A stretch of DNA of 64,000 bases from Desulfobaccales bacterium (GTDB lineage: Bacteria; Desulfobacterota; Desulfobaccia; Desulfobaccales; 0-14-0-80-60-11): positions 1 to 64,000 of the forward strand of contig JBAZPO010000003.1 of the NCBI GenBank assembly GCA_041648175.1. The letters are read 5' to 3'. Of the stretch, positions 16,303-25,900 are shown one piece after another (positions within the stretch are counted from its first letter, which is position 1; every line of letters begins with the position of its first letter). A model generated the notes under the pieces. The model was not told where the DNA came from, ran no database searches, and was given only the letters and a program-made list of their open reading frames with translations. The translations under genes and the position numbers were made by a program.

Positions 16303-17616
16303 ATGCGTGGAAAAAACACTCTCGTAACCGGCCACTATTCCGCCACTAACATGATATTGCCAACTATGATGCCCCAACCAACTTACCCCAACCGTTCCAT
16401 GCTCTTGCGTCTCATCAACGCAGCCGGCCGCCGGTTTTTGCAAAACGGCTTCTCCTGGTTGCACCTGGATGAAAAGACCCTATTCGACAAGGCTTGTAAA
16501 CGTACCGGCCTGGACGACTTTGGGGACACCTCGTTTCTTGAAGCCTTCCGGGTTTTGCTCCAGGCCTATAAAACCGAGGCTGAGTTCAATTTCGTCGGCC
16601 GGGTCTGCGTCCACAGCGACACGGTGCGGACGCTGGAAAACCGTCTCCGGCTGGTGGCGGACCGGAGGCGGCATCCGGCCATCGCGGCCGAGGTCATCCG
16701 CCGTCCGCTGTTCATCACCGGCCTGCCCCGCAGCGGCACCACCTTTTTGCACGCCCTGCTGGCCCAGGACCCGGCCCATCGCGCCCCCCAGGTGTGGGAA
16801 GTGATGCATCCCTCGCCACCACCCGAGGCGGCGTCTTACGCCTGCGATCGCCGCATCACCGCCACCGCCCGGGAGTTGAAGTGGATTGACATCCTCATGC
16901 CGGATTTCAAAACGGTGCACTTGATTGACGCCAGACTGCCGCAAGAGTGCATCGCCATTACCAGCCATGACTTCCGGAGTTACACCTTCGAGTCCATGTA
17001 CCATGTGCCTTCCTACCGGGCCTGGCATGACGGTCAGGACAAGCGTCCCGAATATGAGTATCATCAGCGCTTTCTGCAACATTTGCAGTGGCGGGCACCC
17101 GGCAAACGGTGGGTGCTCAAGGCGCCCAGCCACTTACTGGCCTTAGAGGGCTTGCTTCAGGTCTATCCAGATGCGGGGATTATCCTGACCCATCGCGATC
17201 CTCTCAAGGTCCTGCCGTCCTGTGCCAGCTTTACCGAGGTGTTGCGCCGGGCTTTCAGTGACCACGTCGATAAAGTCTCCCTGGCCCAAGAAGTGCAACA
17301 ACGCTGGGAAGAAGGGGCCGGGCTGGCGGTGAAGTACCGCCAGATGCCGGGGTTGCAGAAGCAGTTTTTTGATGTCCGCTATCCGGAATTGGTGCGGGAC
17401 CCCATGTCCATGGTCCAGCGCCTCTACGAGCATTTCGACCTGGAGCTAAGCCCTGCAGCAAAAAGCGCCATGGAACAGTTCTTGCGGGCCAACCCCAAAA
17501 ATAAAGACGGGGTCCACCGCTATTCCTTGGAAGAATTCGGGTTAAACCCCGCGGAAGAAAGGCGCCGCTTTCAATTCTACCTGGATTTTTTCGGCCTCGA
17601 ACCGGAAAATTGCTAA
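16303..17616 (+). CDS. Sulfotransferase family protein
   Basis: The roughly 437-aa protein belongs to the PAPS-dependent sulfotransferase fold. The 5'-phosphosulfate loop GLPRSGTTFLHALLAQDP lies near residue 140, and the 3'-phosphate-binding segment (VLKAPSHLLALEGLL then ILTHRDP) near 270-295. Bacterial members of this type sulfate lipids, glycans or unknown metabolites. The start is uncertain; GTG 16294 and ATG 16303 and 16351 are possible, and conserved sequence clearly begins by about 16400. No partner genes are adjacent. Confidence 0.85.
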   Translation: MRGKNTLVTGHYSATNMILPTMMPQPTYPNRSMLLRLINAAGRRFLQNGFSWLHLDEKTLFDKACKRTGLDDFGDTSFLEAFRVLLQAYKTEAEFNFVGRVCVHSDTVRTLENRLRLVADRRRHPAIAAEVIRRPLFITGLPRSGTTFLHALLAQDPAHRAPQVWEVMHPSPPPEAASYACDRRITATARELKWIDILMPDFKTVHLIDARLPQECIAITSHDFRSYTFESMYHVPSYRAWHDGQDKRPEYEYHQRFLQHLQWRAPGKRWVLKAPSHLLALEGLLQVYPDAGIILTHRDPLKVLPSCASFTEVLRRAFSDHVDKVSLAQEVQQRWEEGAGLAVKYRQMPGLQKQFFDVRYPELVRDPMSMVQRLYEHFDLELSPAAKSAMEQFLRANPKNKDGVHRYSLEEFGLNPAEERRRFQFYLDFFGLEPENC

Positions 17617-17634
17617 CCTGACGGGCCGCAAGGG

Positions 17635-17720
17635 TATTTAAAACTTCGAGGTGGCACAGGCTTTCCAGCCTGTGCTCTATTGGATTGGTGGGGCGGGCCT
17701 CTGTGCCCGCTTCCCTTGCC
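17635..17720. repeat. REP-like hairpins after the sulfotransferase gene
   Basis: GGCACAGGCTTTCCAGCCTGTGC (17654-17677 area) is the same palindrome as at 48-70 and 8440-8461, preceded by the GTATTTAAAA block that also accompanies it there. A GGGCGGGCCTCTGTGCCCGC hairpin follows. Confidence 0.65.
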
Positions 17721-17764
17721 TATGCCAGGAGACTATTCATTTTTTAAAACTCTATCTTTGACAT

Positions 17765-18085
17765 TATAGCGTTTGCCAAAAGTTTTTTCCTTTAAGGTAC
17801 ATTGTCCAAGAAGCTAAATCCCCCCTAATACCAAGTTGCTGTCATAGAAGTAAGAATAGCTCCGGTTTTATAGGTCGTATCTATATGTGCGAGTGTAACA
17901 AGGGCGGACACATAGGTCCGCCCCTACAAAAACTATAATTACCTGTATGAACGCAACTCGGTATAACCCCCTTTTCCAAAGGGGGGAACTTAGCGGAATT
18001 GCTTTAAAAGTCCCCCTTTGAAAAAGGGGGATTTAGGGGGATTTAGAAATCCAGCAACCAGAAAGAATTTTTGGCAACTGCTATA
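17765..18085. repeat. MITE-like element, about 320 bp, with imperfect inverted ends
   Basis: TATAGCGTTTGCCAAAAG at the left is inverted at the right end (TTTTTGGCAACTGCTATA). Inside are a GGGCGGACACATAGGTCCGCCC hairpin, an AATACC..GGTAT pair and CCCCCTTTTCC/AAAGGGGG blocks like the IS target. No coding frame is supported in 17617-18212. Confidence 0.65.
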
Positions 18086-18134
18086 AATTGCTATGACACC
18101 GCCAGAGTCTTCCCGCCGCGCCAATCAACCAACA

Positions 18135-18165
18135 AAAAAGCGGCCGCAAGGCCGCTTCTTTTTTT
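18135..18165. terminator. Bidirectional rho-independent terminator
   Basis: AAAAAAGCGGCC-GCAA-GGCCGCTTCTTTTTTT forms a GC stem with a tetraloop, with A and T runs on both sides. It can stop transcripts from the small basic protein gene (minus strand) and from the left. Confidence 0.85.
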
Positions 18166-18212
18166 CGAGAGGCAGGTATGCCCCTTAATTTTATATGCTT
18201 AGCAGACCCTGG

Positions 18213-18422
18213 TCAGTCTTGCGGGATTGGGCTGAGCTGGAGGCCGCTCTCAACCAGGTCGCCCTCGACCGGCTCGGTAAGAATTTCTTCAGACGATTCC
18301 GGCATCTCTTCCCCTTCCAGCGTGATGACCTTGCCTTGCCGACGTTTCATCTTGTCGTCGTTCTTCTGCTTACGGGCTATTTCTTTGGCGCGTTTTTGCC
18401 AGCCATATCTATTGCGAGCCAT
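18213..18422 (-). CDS. Small basic protein of unknown function
   Basis: The 69-aa product starts MARNRYGWQKRAKEIARKQK, has a strongly basic first half and an acidic second half (GEEMPESSEEILTEPVEGD). A GGGAGGGGAAAA RBS precedes the ATG; the frame is open further upstream, but that part reads a REP hairpin. I cannot assign a function. The KR-rich segment suggests RNA or ribosome contact. Cold-shock gene csp is next upstream on the same strand. Confidence 0.7.
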   Translation of the reverse strand: MARNRYGWQKRAKEIARKQKNDDKMKRRQGKVITLEGEEMPESSEEILTEPVEGDLVESGLQLSPIPQD

Positions 18423-18535
18423 TTTTCCCCTCCCTGGAGCTAGTTGTTTTTGGTAGCCGCAGGCGTTAGCCTGCGTGGTAAAGCAAGACGCTGGTGCCAC
18501 CAAAAAATGGTCATTTGCTCCGGTTTAAAAATGTC

Positions 18536-18575
18536 AAAACTCCGGAGGTCCCTAAGACCCCCGGAGTTTTAACCT
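18536..18575 (-). terminator. Terminator of the cold-shock gene
   Basis: AAAACTCCGG..CCGGAGTTTT forms a long stem with internal GGGTCTTAGGGACC pairing, starting about 15 bases after the csp stop on the minus strand. Confidence 0.75.
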
Positions 18576-18588
18576 CAGGTTAAATGGC

Positions 18589-18792
18589 TTAGAGTTTTAC
18601 CACGTTCTGGGCCTGAGCGCCCTTGGGGCCCTGGACCACCTCGAACTCCACGTCCTGGTCTTCCGCCAGGGAGCGGAAGCCGTCACCCTGGATAGCACTA
18701 TGATGCACAAACACGTCTGGACCACTTTCCCGGGTGATGAAGCCAAAACCCTTGGAGTCATTAAACCACTTTACCTTGCCTGTTTCTTTCAT
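18589..18792 (-). CDS. Cold-shock protein, CspA family
   Basis: The 67-aa protein is one cold-shock domain, an OB fold that binds single-stranded RNA and DNA. Both nucleic-acid motifs are present: RNP1 as KGFGFIT (residues 14-20) and RNP2 as VFVHHSAI (near 27-34). It ends QAQNVVKL, as usual. RBS GGAGG lies just upstream. The leader of about 150 bases has strong inverted repeats, listed separately, which fits thermal control of translation as in cspA. Confidence 0.96.
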   Translation of the reverse strand: MKETGKVKWFNDSKGFGFITRESGPDVFVHHSAIQGDGFRSLAEDQDVEFEVVQGPKGAQAQNVVKL

Positions 18793-18838
18793 GCAAAACC
18801 TCCAACAGATACTGCAATAAAATATTCCCGCTAAAAAA

Positions 18839-18924
18839 AGCAGGGCGCCAAGCAGTCAGTCAAAAAAAAATCGGCGAGGACTTAGCATCCCCGTCCGATT
18901 CTGTCCAGGACTTTTGGCCCTGCT
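18839..18924 (-). promoter_or_regulatory. Structured leader upstream of csp
   Basis: AGCAGGGC (18839-18846) is matched by GCCCTGCT (18917-18924). Within it AATCGG (18869-18874) is matched by CCGATT (18895-18900). The two nested stems lie 50-130 bases ahead of the start codon on the minus strand. They could be a temperature-responsive 5' UTR or a terminator from the icd side; a short A run (CAAAAAAAAA) follows the inner stem. Confidence 0.45.
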
Positions 18925-19089
18925 TTCAGTCTGACATGCTAAAACTGGATATAGTTTACCAGAGAATTTCTCTCTGTCAAGCTCGTTATTTAGAAATTTG
19001 CCGTCCCCCCCAAAGACCGCTTTACTGCAGATAAAAAGGGGTCTGACCCAAATTGTTTTTACTGAAAACTGAAAACCGAAAACGGGCTT

Positions 19090-20322
19090 TTACATATGGT
19101 CGATGAGGGCCTGGCCGAACTCGGAGCAGGAAACTTCCCGGGCTCCGGCTAAAAGGCGAGCCAGGTCGTAGGTGGCAATGCCGTCCTTGAGGGTGCGGGG
19201 CAGACTCTCATGGATATACCGCGCCGCATCAGTCCAGCCGAGATATTCCAGCATCATAGCCCCGGAGAGGATCAGCGAGCTGGGGTTGACCTTATCTAAG
19301 CCGGCATACTTGGGGGCGCTGCCGTGGGTGGCCTCAAAAATGGCGCAGTTGTCGCCGATGTTGGCCCCCGGGGCCATCCCCAGCCCCCCCACCTGGGCCG
19401 CTAAAGCATCCGAGATATAATCGCCGTTCAGGTTGGGGGTGGCGATGATATGGTATTCCTCCGGGCGCAGCAGCACCTGTTGAAAGAGATTATCGGCAAT
19501 GCGGTCATTGAGCATGGTCTTGCCGGCCGGGAGTTTCCCCTGATACACCGTGTACAGTTCCGCCTCCGAGACCACCAGGTCCGACAACTCCGCCGCTACT
19601 TCATAGCCCCAATTCTGGAAGGCCCCTTCGGTGTACTTCATGATGTTGCCTTTGTGCATCAGGGTGACGACGGTCCGGCCGTGTTTGGCGGCGTACTTTA
19701 AAGCCATCCGGATCAACCGCTTGCTGCACCGTTCGGTCATGGGCTTGATGCCTATCGCCGCGGATAAGTCCAGGGTGCAGCCAAGCTCGTGATTGAGGAA
19801 ATGAATCAGGCGCTGGGACTCGGGGCTGTTGGCGGGCCACTCCACCCCGGCATAGACGTCCTCGGTGTTTTCCCTAAAGATCACCATGTCGATCTTTTCC
19901 GGCGCCTTCATAGGGCTGGGCACGCCCTCATAGTAACGCACCGGGCGGATGCAGGCATACAGATCCAGCACCTGGCGCAGGGTTACGTTCAGCGACCTAA
20001 AGCCCCCGCCGATGGGGGTCGTCAGGGGGCCTTTCAGGGCCACCCGATATTCCCGCAGGGCCGTCAGGGTTTCCACCGGCAGATAACTGCGGTTCGCTTT
20101 AAAAGCCTTTTCCCCGGCCAGAACTTCCTGCCAATGAATGCGCTTGCCGTCGCCGTAAGCCTTGGCCACCGCGGCATCCAGCACCGGCCGGGTGGCGTGC
20201 CAGATATCCGGTCCGGTGCCGTCCCCCTCTATATAAAGAATAATCGGTTGATTGGGAACCACAAGTCCGCTTGCGGGGGTTCCGGTAACCTTCTCACCCT
20301 GGCCATGCTCATGCTGTGTCAT
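19090..20322 (-). CDS. icd: Isocitrate dehydrogenase (NADP-type)
   Basis: The 410-aa enzyme oxidatively decarboxylates isocitrate to 2-oxoglutarate in the TCA cycle. The YIEGDGTGPDIWHAT opening, the phosphate-binding RxNTED-type loop (FRENTEDVYAGVEW near residue 150) and NLNGDYISDALAAQVGG near 300 are diagnostic. ATHGSAPKYAG near 335 is the cofactor loop. The ATG at 20322 has GAGGATAG directly ahead; an upstream TTG at 20340 would add six residues. It is a single gene with REP-type sequence upstream. Confidence 0.96.
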   Translation of the reverse strand: MTQHEHGQGEKVTGTPASGLVVPNQPIILYIEGDGTGPDIWHATRPVLDAAVAKAYGDGKRIHWQEVLAGEKAFKANRSYLPVETLTALREYRVALKGPLTTPIGGGFRSLNVTLRQVLDLYACIRPVRYYEGVPSPMKAPEKIDMVIFRENTEDVYAGVEWPANSPESQRLIHFLNHELGCTLDLSAAIGIKPMTERCSKRLIRMALKYAAKHGRTVVTLMHKGNIMKYTEGAFQNWGYEVAAELSDLVVSEAELYTVYQGKLPAGKTMLNDRIADNLFQQVLLRPEEYHIIATPNLNGDYISDALAAQVGGLGMAPGANIGDNCAIFEATHGSAPKYAGLDKVNPSSLILSGAMMLEYLGWTDAARYIHESLPRTLKDGIATYDLARLLAGAREVSCSEFGQALIDHM

Positions 20323-20340
20323 CGCTATCCTCTTCCCCAA

Positions 20341-20884
20341 TATTGGCTTTATATTTCATCCTATTTTGAGCCCCAGCGCAAGTAATTCCTGACCCTTCGT
20401 ACCGGCCAGATGGCGCTCGCCCCAAAAAATAGCCAGCCCGGTTTGGCATCCCCCCACCAAAAGCTGATTTTGTTAATCAGATCATATCAGCAACTTTTCC
20501 TCTTCCGATGATAATTGAGGATTGTGGCAAGTAATACCGAGTTGCGGTCAAATGACTATTTTGGGGACCACAGGCTTTAACCTGCGCCTGCACAGGCGAG
20601 ACGCCTGTGCCACCATTTGACTGCGAAATGGTATAATTTACTATTCTCCCTTAAATACAACCAGGGGGAATTTTGATATGTCACCACTCAAGGAAAAATT
20701 ACTTTTTAACGAAATCTTTGCTATCCTGCCGTCGAGGAGAGGATTCGGATTTAAGGACAGAGACTGGGGGAATTTCTCAGGGCCAAGGCTCCCCAAATCC
20801 TTTTGACTTGGTGGCCCAGATTGCGCACAATCTCAACTTAAACCTTTCACCGTCATCTCTGAAAGAATCTTTGCAACGGGGAAA
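20341..20884. other. Intergenic region with MITE, no gene supported
   Basis: It holds the MITE at 20528-20636 and otherwise no ORF with a plausible RBS or composition. A 71-aa frame at 20673-20888 lacks any protein-like feature and is not called. Confidence 0.6.
20528..20636. repeat. MITE-like element with AATACC ends
   Basis: The left end TAATACCGAGTTGCGGTCAAATG matches, imperfectly and inverted, the right end CATTTGACTGCGAAATGGTAT. The centre holds two CACAGGC-type hairpins. AATACCAAGTTGC and GCAACTCGGTAT inside the 17765-18085 element belong to the same family. Confidence 0.6.
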
Positions 20885-22102
20885 ATGAAACAACTTATTG
20901 CGGCAACATTGCTCGCGATCTTCGCCCTGTCCACACCATACGTAGCCGGGGCGGCAGAGTTCAACGCCCCTGTCGATAGCACCCCGGATAGCGGGAATTT
21001 CCGACATGACTCGACGGGGGTCACGGCGTTCAGTCACCCGGAAGCCATCGCCAAGAAAGACGCCGGCCTCAACGATGCCGATTCCTCCCGATCGTCTCGC
21101 CCTCCGCGATGGACCGTCTCTGCGGAAACGATCGTCTTTGACCGTGTCGGCACGGCAAATCGGACACTCGTTGAACGAGTACCGGGCGCCGTGTCTTTCG
21201 CTAAGATCCCGACCACCCCCGGCACTCCGGCTCTCAGCAGCGACGATCTGAATCAGGGCTTTTCCCCCGGATTCAGAGTGGGCGTGACTTACCATGTCGA
21301 TTCCAAATACGGGTTAGAATTATCTTTCTTTCGGGTCAGCGGCTGGGACTCCACCCGATCCATCGGGCCGGATAATCCGCCTAACTGGCTGGTGATGAGG
21401 GCCCCCGGCTTTTTTCAAACTCAGGATTTTTCATACCAGTCAATGACATGGGACTACTCCACGGAACTTTATAATGCGGAACTCAACGTGCGGTATAACC
21501 TTTCGAGGCGGATAACCGTGCTTGCCGGATTTCGCTGGCTTCAATTGAATGAAAATCTTCAAGGTACAATACCACCCCCGGATCGCATTCTGCCTATATG
21601 GAAGTTTGATCCGAATAATAATCTTTTTGATGTCGCACGGATTGAAAATCTTCGGGGTATACCAGCCACGGGAACATTTCCCCCTTTCTGGAATACGAGC
21701 ACAACCAACAATCTTTATGGTCTCCAAATCGGTGCTGATGGGAAATTATTCGAGCGTGGCCGCTTTTCGATTGGCGGACTGATAAAGGTCGGGGGGTATT
21801 GGAACCATGCATCAGAGTCAACCGGGGTCAGCCTCGGAAAGGTCGTGTACTCAACGGGCGCCAAGACTGACCACGCCGCTTTCGTCGGTGAAGCCGGCTT
21901 GCAGTGCAAATATCAATTTACCAGGGGGCTTGCACTAAAGCTCGGTTACGAGGCGCTCTGGCTCTACGGCGTTGCTCTGGCGCCCGGACAGATCCAGAAA
22001 ACCTATGAAATTGGGCCGGCTTCTGTGACTGCACGCGGCGTCAATTGCGATTCTGGCGTGCTTTTGCATGGAGGCACCGCCGGTTTGGAATATTCGTTCT
22101 AG
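20885..22102 (+). CDS. Outer-membrane beta-barrel protein, BBP7-like
   Basis: The 405-aa protein has a signal peptide (residues 1-23, cleavage near AGA/AEF) and then a long run of alternating strands ending in aromatic residues, with C-terminal GLEYSF typical of barrels. Segments such as YGLELSFFRVSGWD and AELNVRYNLSRRITVLAGFRWLQL match the BBP7 family of outer-membrane barrels, best known from planctomycetes. The role is unknown. A GGGG sequence precedes the ATG closely. Confidence 0.7.
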   Translation: MKQLIAATLLAIFALSTPYVAGAAEFNAPVDSTPDSGNFRHDSTGVTAFSHPEAIAKKDAGLNDADSSRSSRPPRWTVSAETIVFDRVGTANRTLVERVPGAVSFAKIPTTPGTPALSSDDLNQGFSPGFRVGVTYHVDSKYGLELSFFRVSGWDSTRSIGPDNPPNWLVMRAPGFFQTQDFSYQSMTWDYSTELYNAELNVRYNLSRRITVLAGFRWLQLNENLQGTIPPPDRILPIWKFDPNNNLFDVARIENLRGIPATGTFPPFWNTSTTNNLYGLQIGADGKLFERGRFSIGGLIKVGGYWNHASESTGVSLGKVVYSTGAKTDHAAFVGEAGLQCKYQFTRGLALKLGYEALWLYGVALAPGQIQKTYEIGPASVTARGVNCDSGVLLHGGTAGLEYSF

Positions 22103-22346
22103 AAAATTGCCTACCTGCCGCCAGATCCACTGCTGGTTTGCCCGGCAGTGGATCACTTTACTCATCATGCAATAATCGCTTTTCCGAATAGAGTCCCGCC
22201 CGGCATTGCAATATTATCCTCCCTTTCCCTTTTTCCGTGCCATCCTTCCCACCCCTTCTGGCCTCCCGGCCACCCGCCTGCTACCCTCCTGGTAGTGGCA
22301 CAGGCGTCTCGCCGGTGCGACACCATCAACTGAGAGGAGTAGAACA

Positions 22347-22730
22347 ATGGCGAAACATTACGGCACCGCCCATCAATCGGCCCGCTGTACCGTCTGTCAT
22401 CATCCCTCCCGCCCGGAGATCGATCGCGCCCTGATCGATGCCGTGCCCTACCGCACCCTGGCCGCCACCTATGGCGTCAGTCCCTCAGCCCTCTGCCGCC
22501 ATATCAAACATCTCCAGCATCAAATGGTAGTCCAGGAACGCCGCACCGAGCAGAGTCAGATCTCTCAGTTCCTGGAAAAATTGGAACTCCTGGAGGTCCG
22601 CCTGGACCGCCTCTTCCGCAAGGCCGAAGATTCCCGTTCCCTGAATGTCTCCCTGGGATGTCTGCAAGAATCCATTCGCGTCCTGGCGCTCCAGGAGAAA
22701 GTCCGCCACACCCTGGGGAAACGGCTTTAG
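22347..22730 (+). CDS. Small protein with zinc-finger-like cysteines and HTH
   Basis: The 127-aa product has CTVCHH near residue 14, then a helix-turn-helix-like region (YRTLAATYGVSPSALCRHIKHL at about 35-56) and a coiled-coil C-terminal half. The layout resembles small terminase-like or transposon-linked DNA-binding proteins. A GAGAGGAG RBS precedes the ATG. Downstream sequence to 22995 shows no intact gene. Function unknown. Confidence 0.6.
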   Translation: MAKHYGTAHQSARCTVCHHPSRPEIDRALIDAVPYRTLAATYGVSPSALCRHIKHLQHQMVVQERRTEQSQISQFLEKLELLEVRLDRLFRKAEDSRSLNVSLGCLQESIRVLALQEKVRHTLGKRL

Positions 22731-22995
22731 TGCGGGTTTTGGGGAAATGTGGCGCCACCGCCCTCGGCGGCACTGACCCAGGCAGCCGGGTATCCAGCTT
22801 GTGGTCTGTTTCGCAACCTGGCTGGTCCCTCGGCGATTCTAGGCGTAATTACAGCGAGTTGTGCCATACACGCTCCCGAAGTTAAGCGGCTTGAAGCGGC
22901 GCCCCGCCGCCACAAGTCTCGCTAAAAAGTGGCACACCGGCACACCGGTCTCCTTTTATTTGACCAAACCGCGCCAAAAGGGACAAAAAACATCA

Positions 22996-25900
22996 CTAAA
23001 TTCTGCCGGTGGCAGCGGGTTTGTCGGGTTTCCCACCGGAATTACGGCGGGCTCGTCTCTCGCTTAAGCTCTGCATAATCACGAAGAAAACCGGGACAAA
23101 GGGAATGGCAATGAGGGTGGAGGACAGCATGCCGCCGAAGACCACGGTGCCGATGGCCCGCTGGCTGGCCGCCCCGGCGCCCCCGGCGTACAGTAAAGGC
23201 GTGACCCCCAGGATAAAGGCAAACGAGGTCATGATGATGGGACGGAACCGCCGCCGCGTCGCTTCCACCGCGGCCTCGGTGATGGACAGCCCCTCGGCGT
23301 GCAGGTCCCGGGCGAATTCCACGATGAGAATGGCGTTTTTGCTAGCCAGGGCGATCATCAGCACCAGCCCCACCTGGGTATACAGATCGTTTTCAAAGCC
23401 CCGGATCATGAGAGCCAGCAGCACTCCCACCAGAGCCAGGGGCACCACCAGGATGACCGCCATGGGACTCGTCCAGCTTTCATAAAGTGCAGCCAGCACC
23501 ATAAACACCAGGGTTATGGAAAGGGCATAAATGAAGTAGGCTTGGGGACCCACCTGCTTTTCCTGGTAGGCGGTGGCGGTCCAGTCATAAGCCATGCCCC
23601 GGGGCAGGGTGTTTTGCGCCGCCTGTTCCATCAGTCTGAGGGCCTGGCCGGTACTGAACCCCGGCGCGGCCTGCCCGATAACCGGGGCGGCAGGATAGAG
23701 GTTGTAGCGAGTGACCAACTCGGAACCCAGGATGTGATGAACTTCCAGGAGCGTCCCCAAGGGCACCATTTCCCCCCGGAGGTTCCTGACGTATAGATTT
23801 TTAATATCCTTCGATTCCAGGCGGTAAGGCGCGTCGGCTTGGACGTAAACCTGGAAAACCTGGTTAAACTTGTTAAAGAGATTGACAAAGGTGGAGCCCA
23901 GGTAAGCCTGCAGCGTATCAAACACATTGATCATGGGGATTTGCAGCGATTGGGCCTTGGTCCGGTCAATTTCCAGGTAGAGCTGGGGGCTGCGGGCGCT
24001 GAAGGTGGTGATCAAGTTTTGCAAACCCGACTGGGAGCTGCCCGCCCGAATGACTTCAAAGGTGGCCTTTTGCAGTTCGGCCAGGCCAAGGCTCTGGCGG
24101 TCTTCGACCATCATCTGGAAGCCGCCCGACTGGCCCAGTCCCCGGATAGGCGGGGGCACCAGCACAAAAATCATGGCCTCCTCGATTGCAGTCACCTGTC
24201 CCCGGACAGAGGCAAGAATCTTGTCCTGGCTCAATTCTGCACCACGCTTATCCCAATCATCATAAACGATGAAGGTGGTGACGATGCTGGACACGTTGGC
24301 GGCATCCAGAATGGAAAACCCGCCGATGGTCACCCAGGCTTTGAGGCCCTTGGTCTTCTGAAGGATGTCACTGACTTTTTTCGCTACCCCCTGGACCCGA
24401 GGCTGGGAGGCCCCATCGGGGAGCTTGGAGACGATGATCGCATAGCCCTGGTCTTCGGTGGGCAAAAAACCGGTGGGATGCCGCGCGAACCGCCAGCCAC
24501 TAATGACAATGATAAGCGCAAATATCAGGAGCATGAGATAGGGGCGCTGCACCATTCTGGAGACCAGGGCCACATAGGCTTTTTCCGTGGCGCCATAACT
24601 CTTATTGAAGCTTCGGTAAAATATATTTTTTTTCTTCTTGACGTGGGGGCGGAGCCAGAGGGCGCACTGGGCCGGTTTCAGGGTGAGGGCGTTGATGGCG
24701 CTGATTATCGCGGTCGAAGCGATCACCAGGGCAAATTGCCGGAAGAGCTGGCCGGTAATGCCGGGCAGAAAGGCAGCCGGCAGGAATACCGCGGTGAGGA
24801 CCAGGGTAATGCCCATGACCGGCCCGGTTATCTCCCCCATGGCCTTAATGGTCGCCTCTTTGGGCGGGAGTCCTTGCTCGATGTGATAAGAAGCGTTTTC
24901 CACGATAACGATGGCGTCATCCACCACAATGCCGATGGCCAGGATCAGGGCGAACAGGGTCATCAAATTAATGCCGAAACCGAGCATCATCATGGCTGCA
25001 AACGCGCCGATAATGGTCACCGGTACGGTGGTCGCCGGAACCAGGGTCGCCCGCCAATTTTGCAGAAATACCAGGATCACGATGAGCACCAGGATGCCGG
25101 CTTCGAATAAAGTCATGTAGACATCGTGTATGGTCTGTTCTACAAATTTCGTAGTGTCATAATGAGTCTTGTAGGTCATGCCCGGCGGGAAGTCTTTGCT
25201 CATTTCCGCCACGGCCTGGCGCACTTCTTCGGCAACCGCCAAGGCATTGGCCCCCGGCAAGGGGAAGACCAACATCTGCGCGGCGGGATGACCGCTCATC
25301 CCGGCGAAATTGCTGTAACTTTGCTGGCTCAGTTCTACCCGGGCCACATCCCGGATGCGGACAATTTGGGCGCTTTCACCGCGGGCGCTCTTGATGATGA
25401 TGTCCTGAAATTGCGCCACGTCCTCAAGCCGGCCCAGGGCGTTGACCGTGAATTGAAAGGTTTGCGCTGGCGGCACGGGCGGCCCGCCCAACTGTCCGGC
25501 CACCACCTGAACATTCTGGCCCTGGATGGCATTTACCACGTCCAAGGTGGTCAAATTGTAGTTAAAAAGTTTGTCTGGATCTAACCAGACCCGCATGCTG
25601 TAAGGGCCGGCGCCGCGGATCGAGATCTGGCCGACGCCGGGAAGCCGGGCCAGAGGGTTTTGCAGATTAATGACCCCGTAATTGGCCAGAAAGGTTTCGT
25701 CGAATTTGTCTTCTTCCGAAAAAAGGCTAACCACCAGCAAGAGATCGGTGGAGATCTTCTTCACGGTGACTCCCTGGTTCTGGACGCCCGCAGGCAATTG
25801 CGCCAGGGCGCTGTTCACCAGATTTTGCACCAGCGCCACCGAATCATTGAGGTCGGTCCCTACGTTAAAGGTGACGGTTAGGGTGTAACTGCCGTCGCTG

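Noticed and set aside
9541..18060. CRISPR array suspicion from repeated CCCCCTTTT blocks
   Set aside because: The repeats are not regularly spaced and no spacers or cas genes are seen. They are dispersed palindromes.
19020..19089. Terminator after icd from GGGTCTGACCC next to an A run
   Set aside because: The loop would be one base; the stem cannot form.
20673..20888. 71-aa ORF before the BBP7 gene
   Set aside because: No RBS, no protein-like pattern, and it overlaps the next start codon.
22731..22995. Possible terminase or transposon remnant after the HTH gene
   Set aside because: One frame is open but I could not identify any conserved motif.
23839..25110. 423-aa plus-strand open frame inside the AcrB gene
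   Set aside because: It is antisense to conserved AcrB sequence and has a charge-rich, low-complexity translation.
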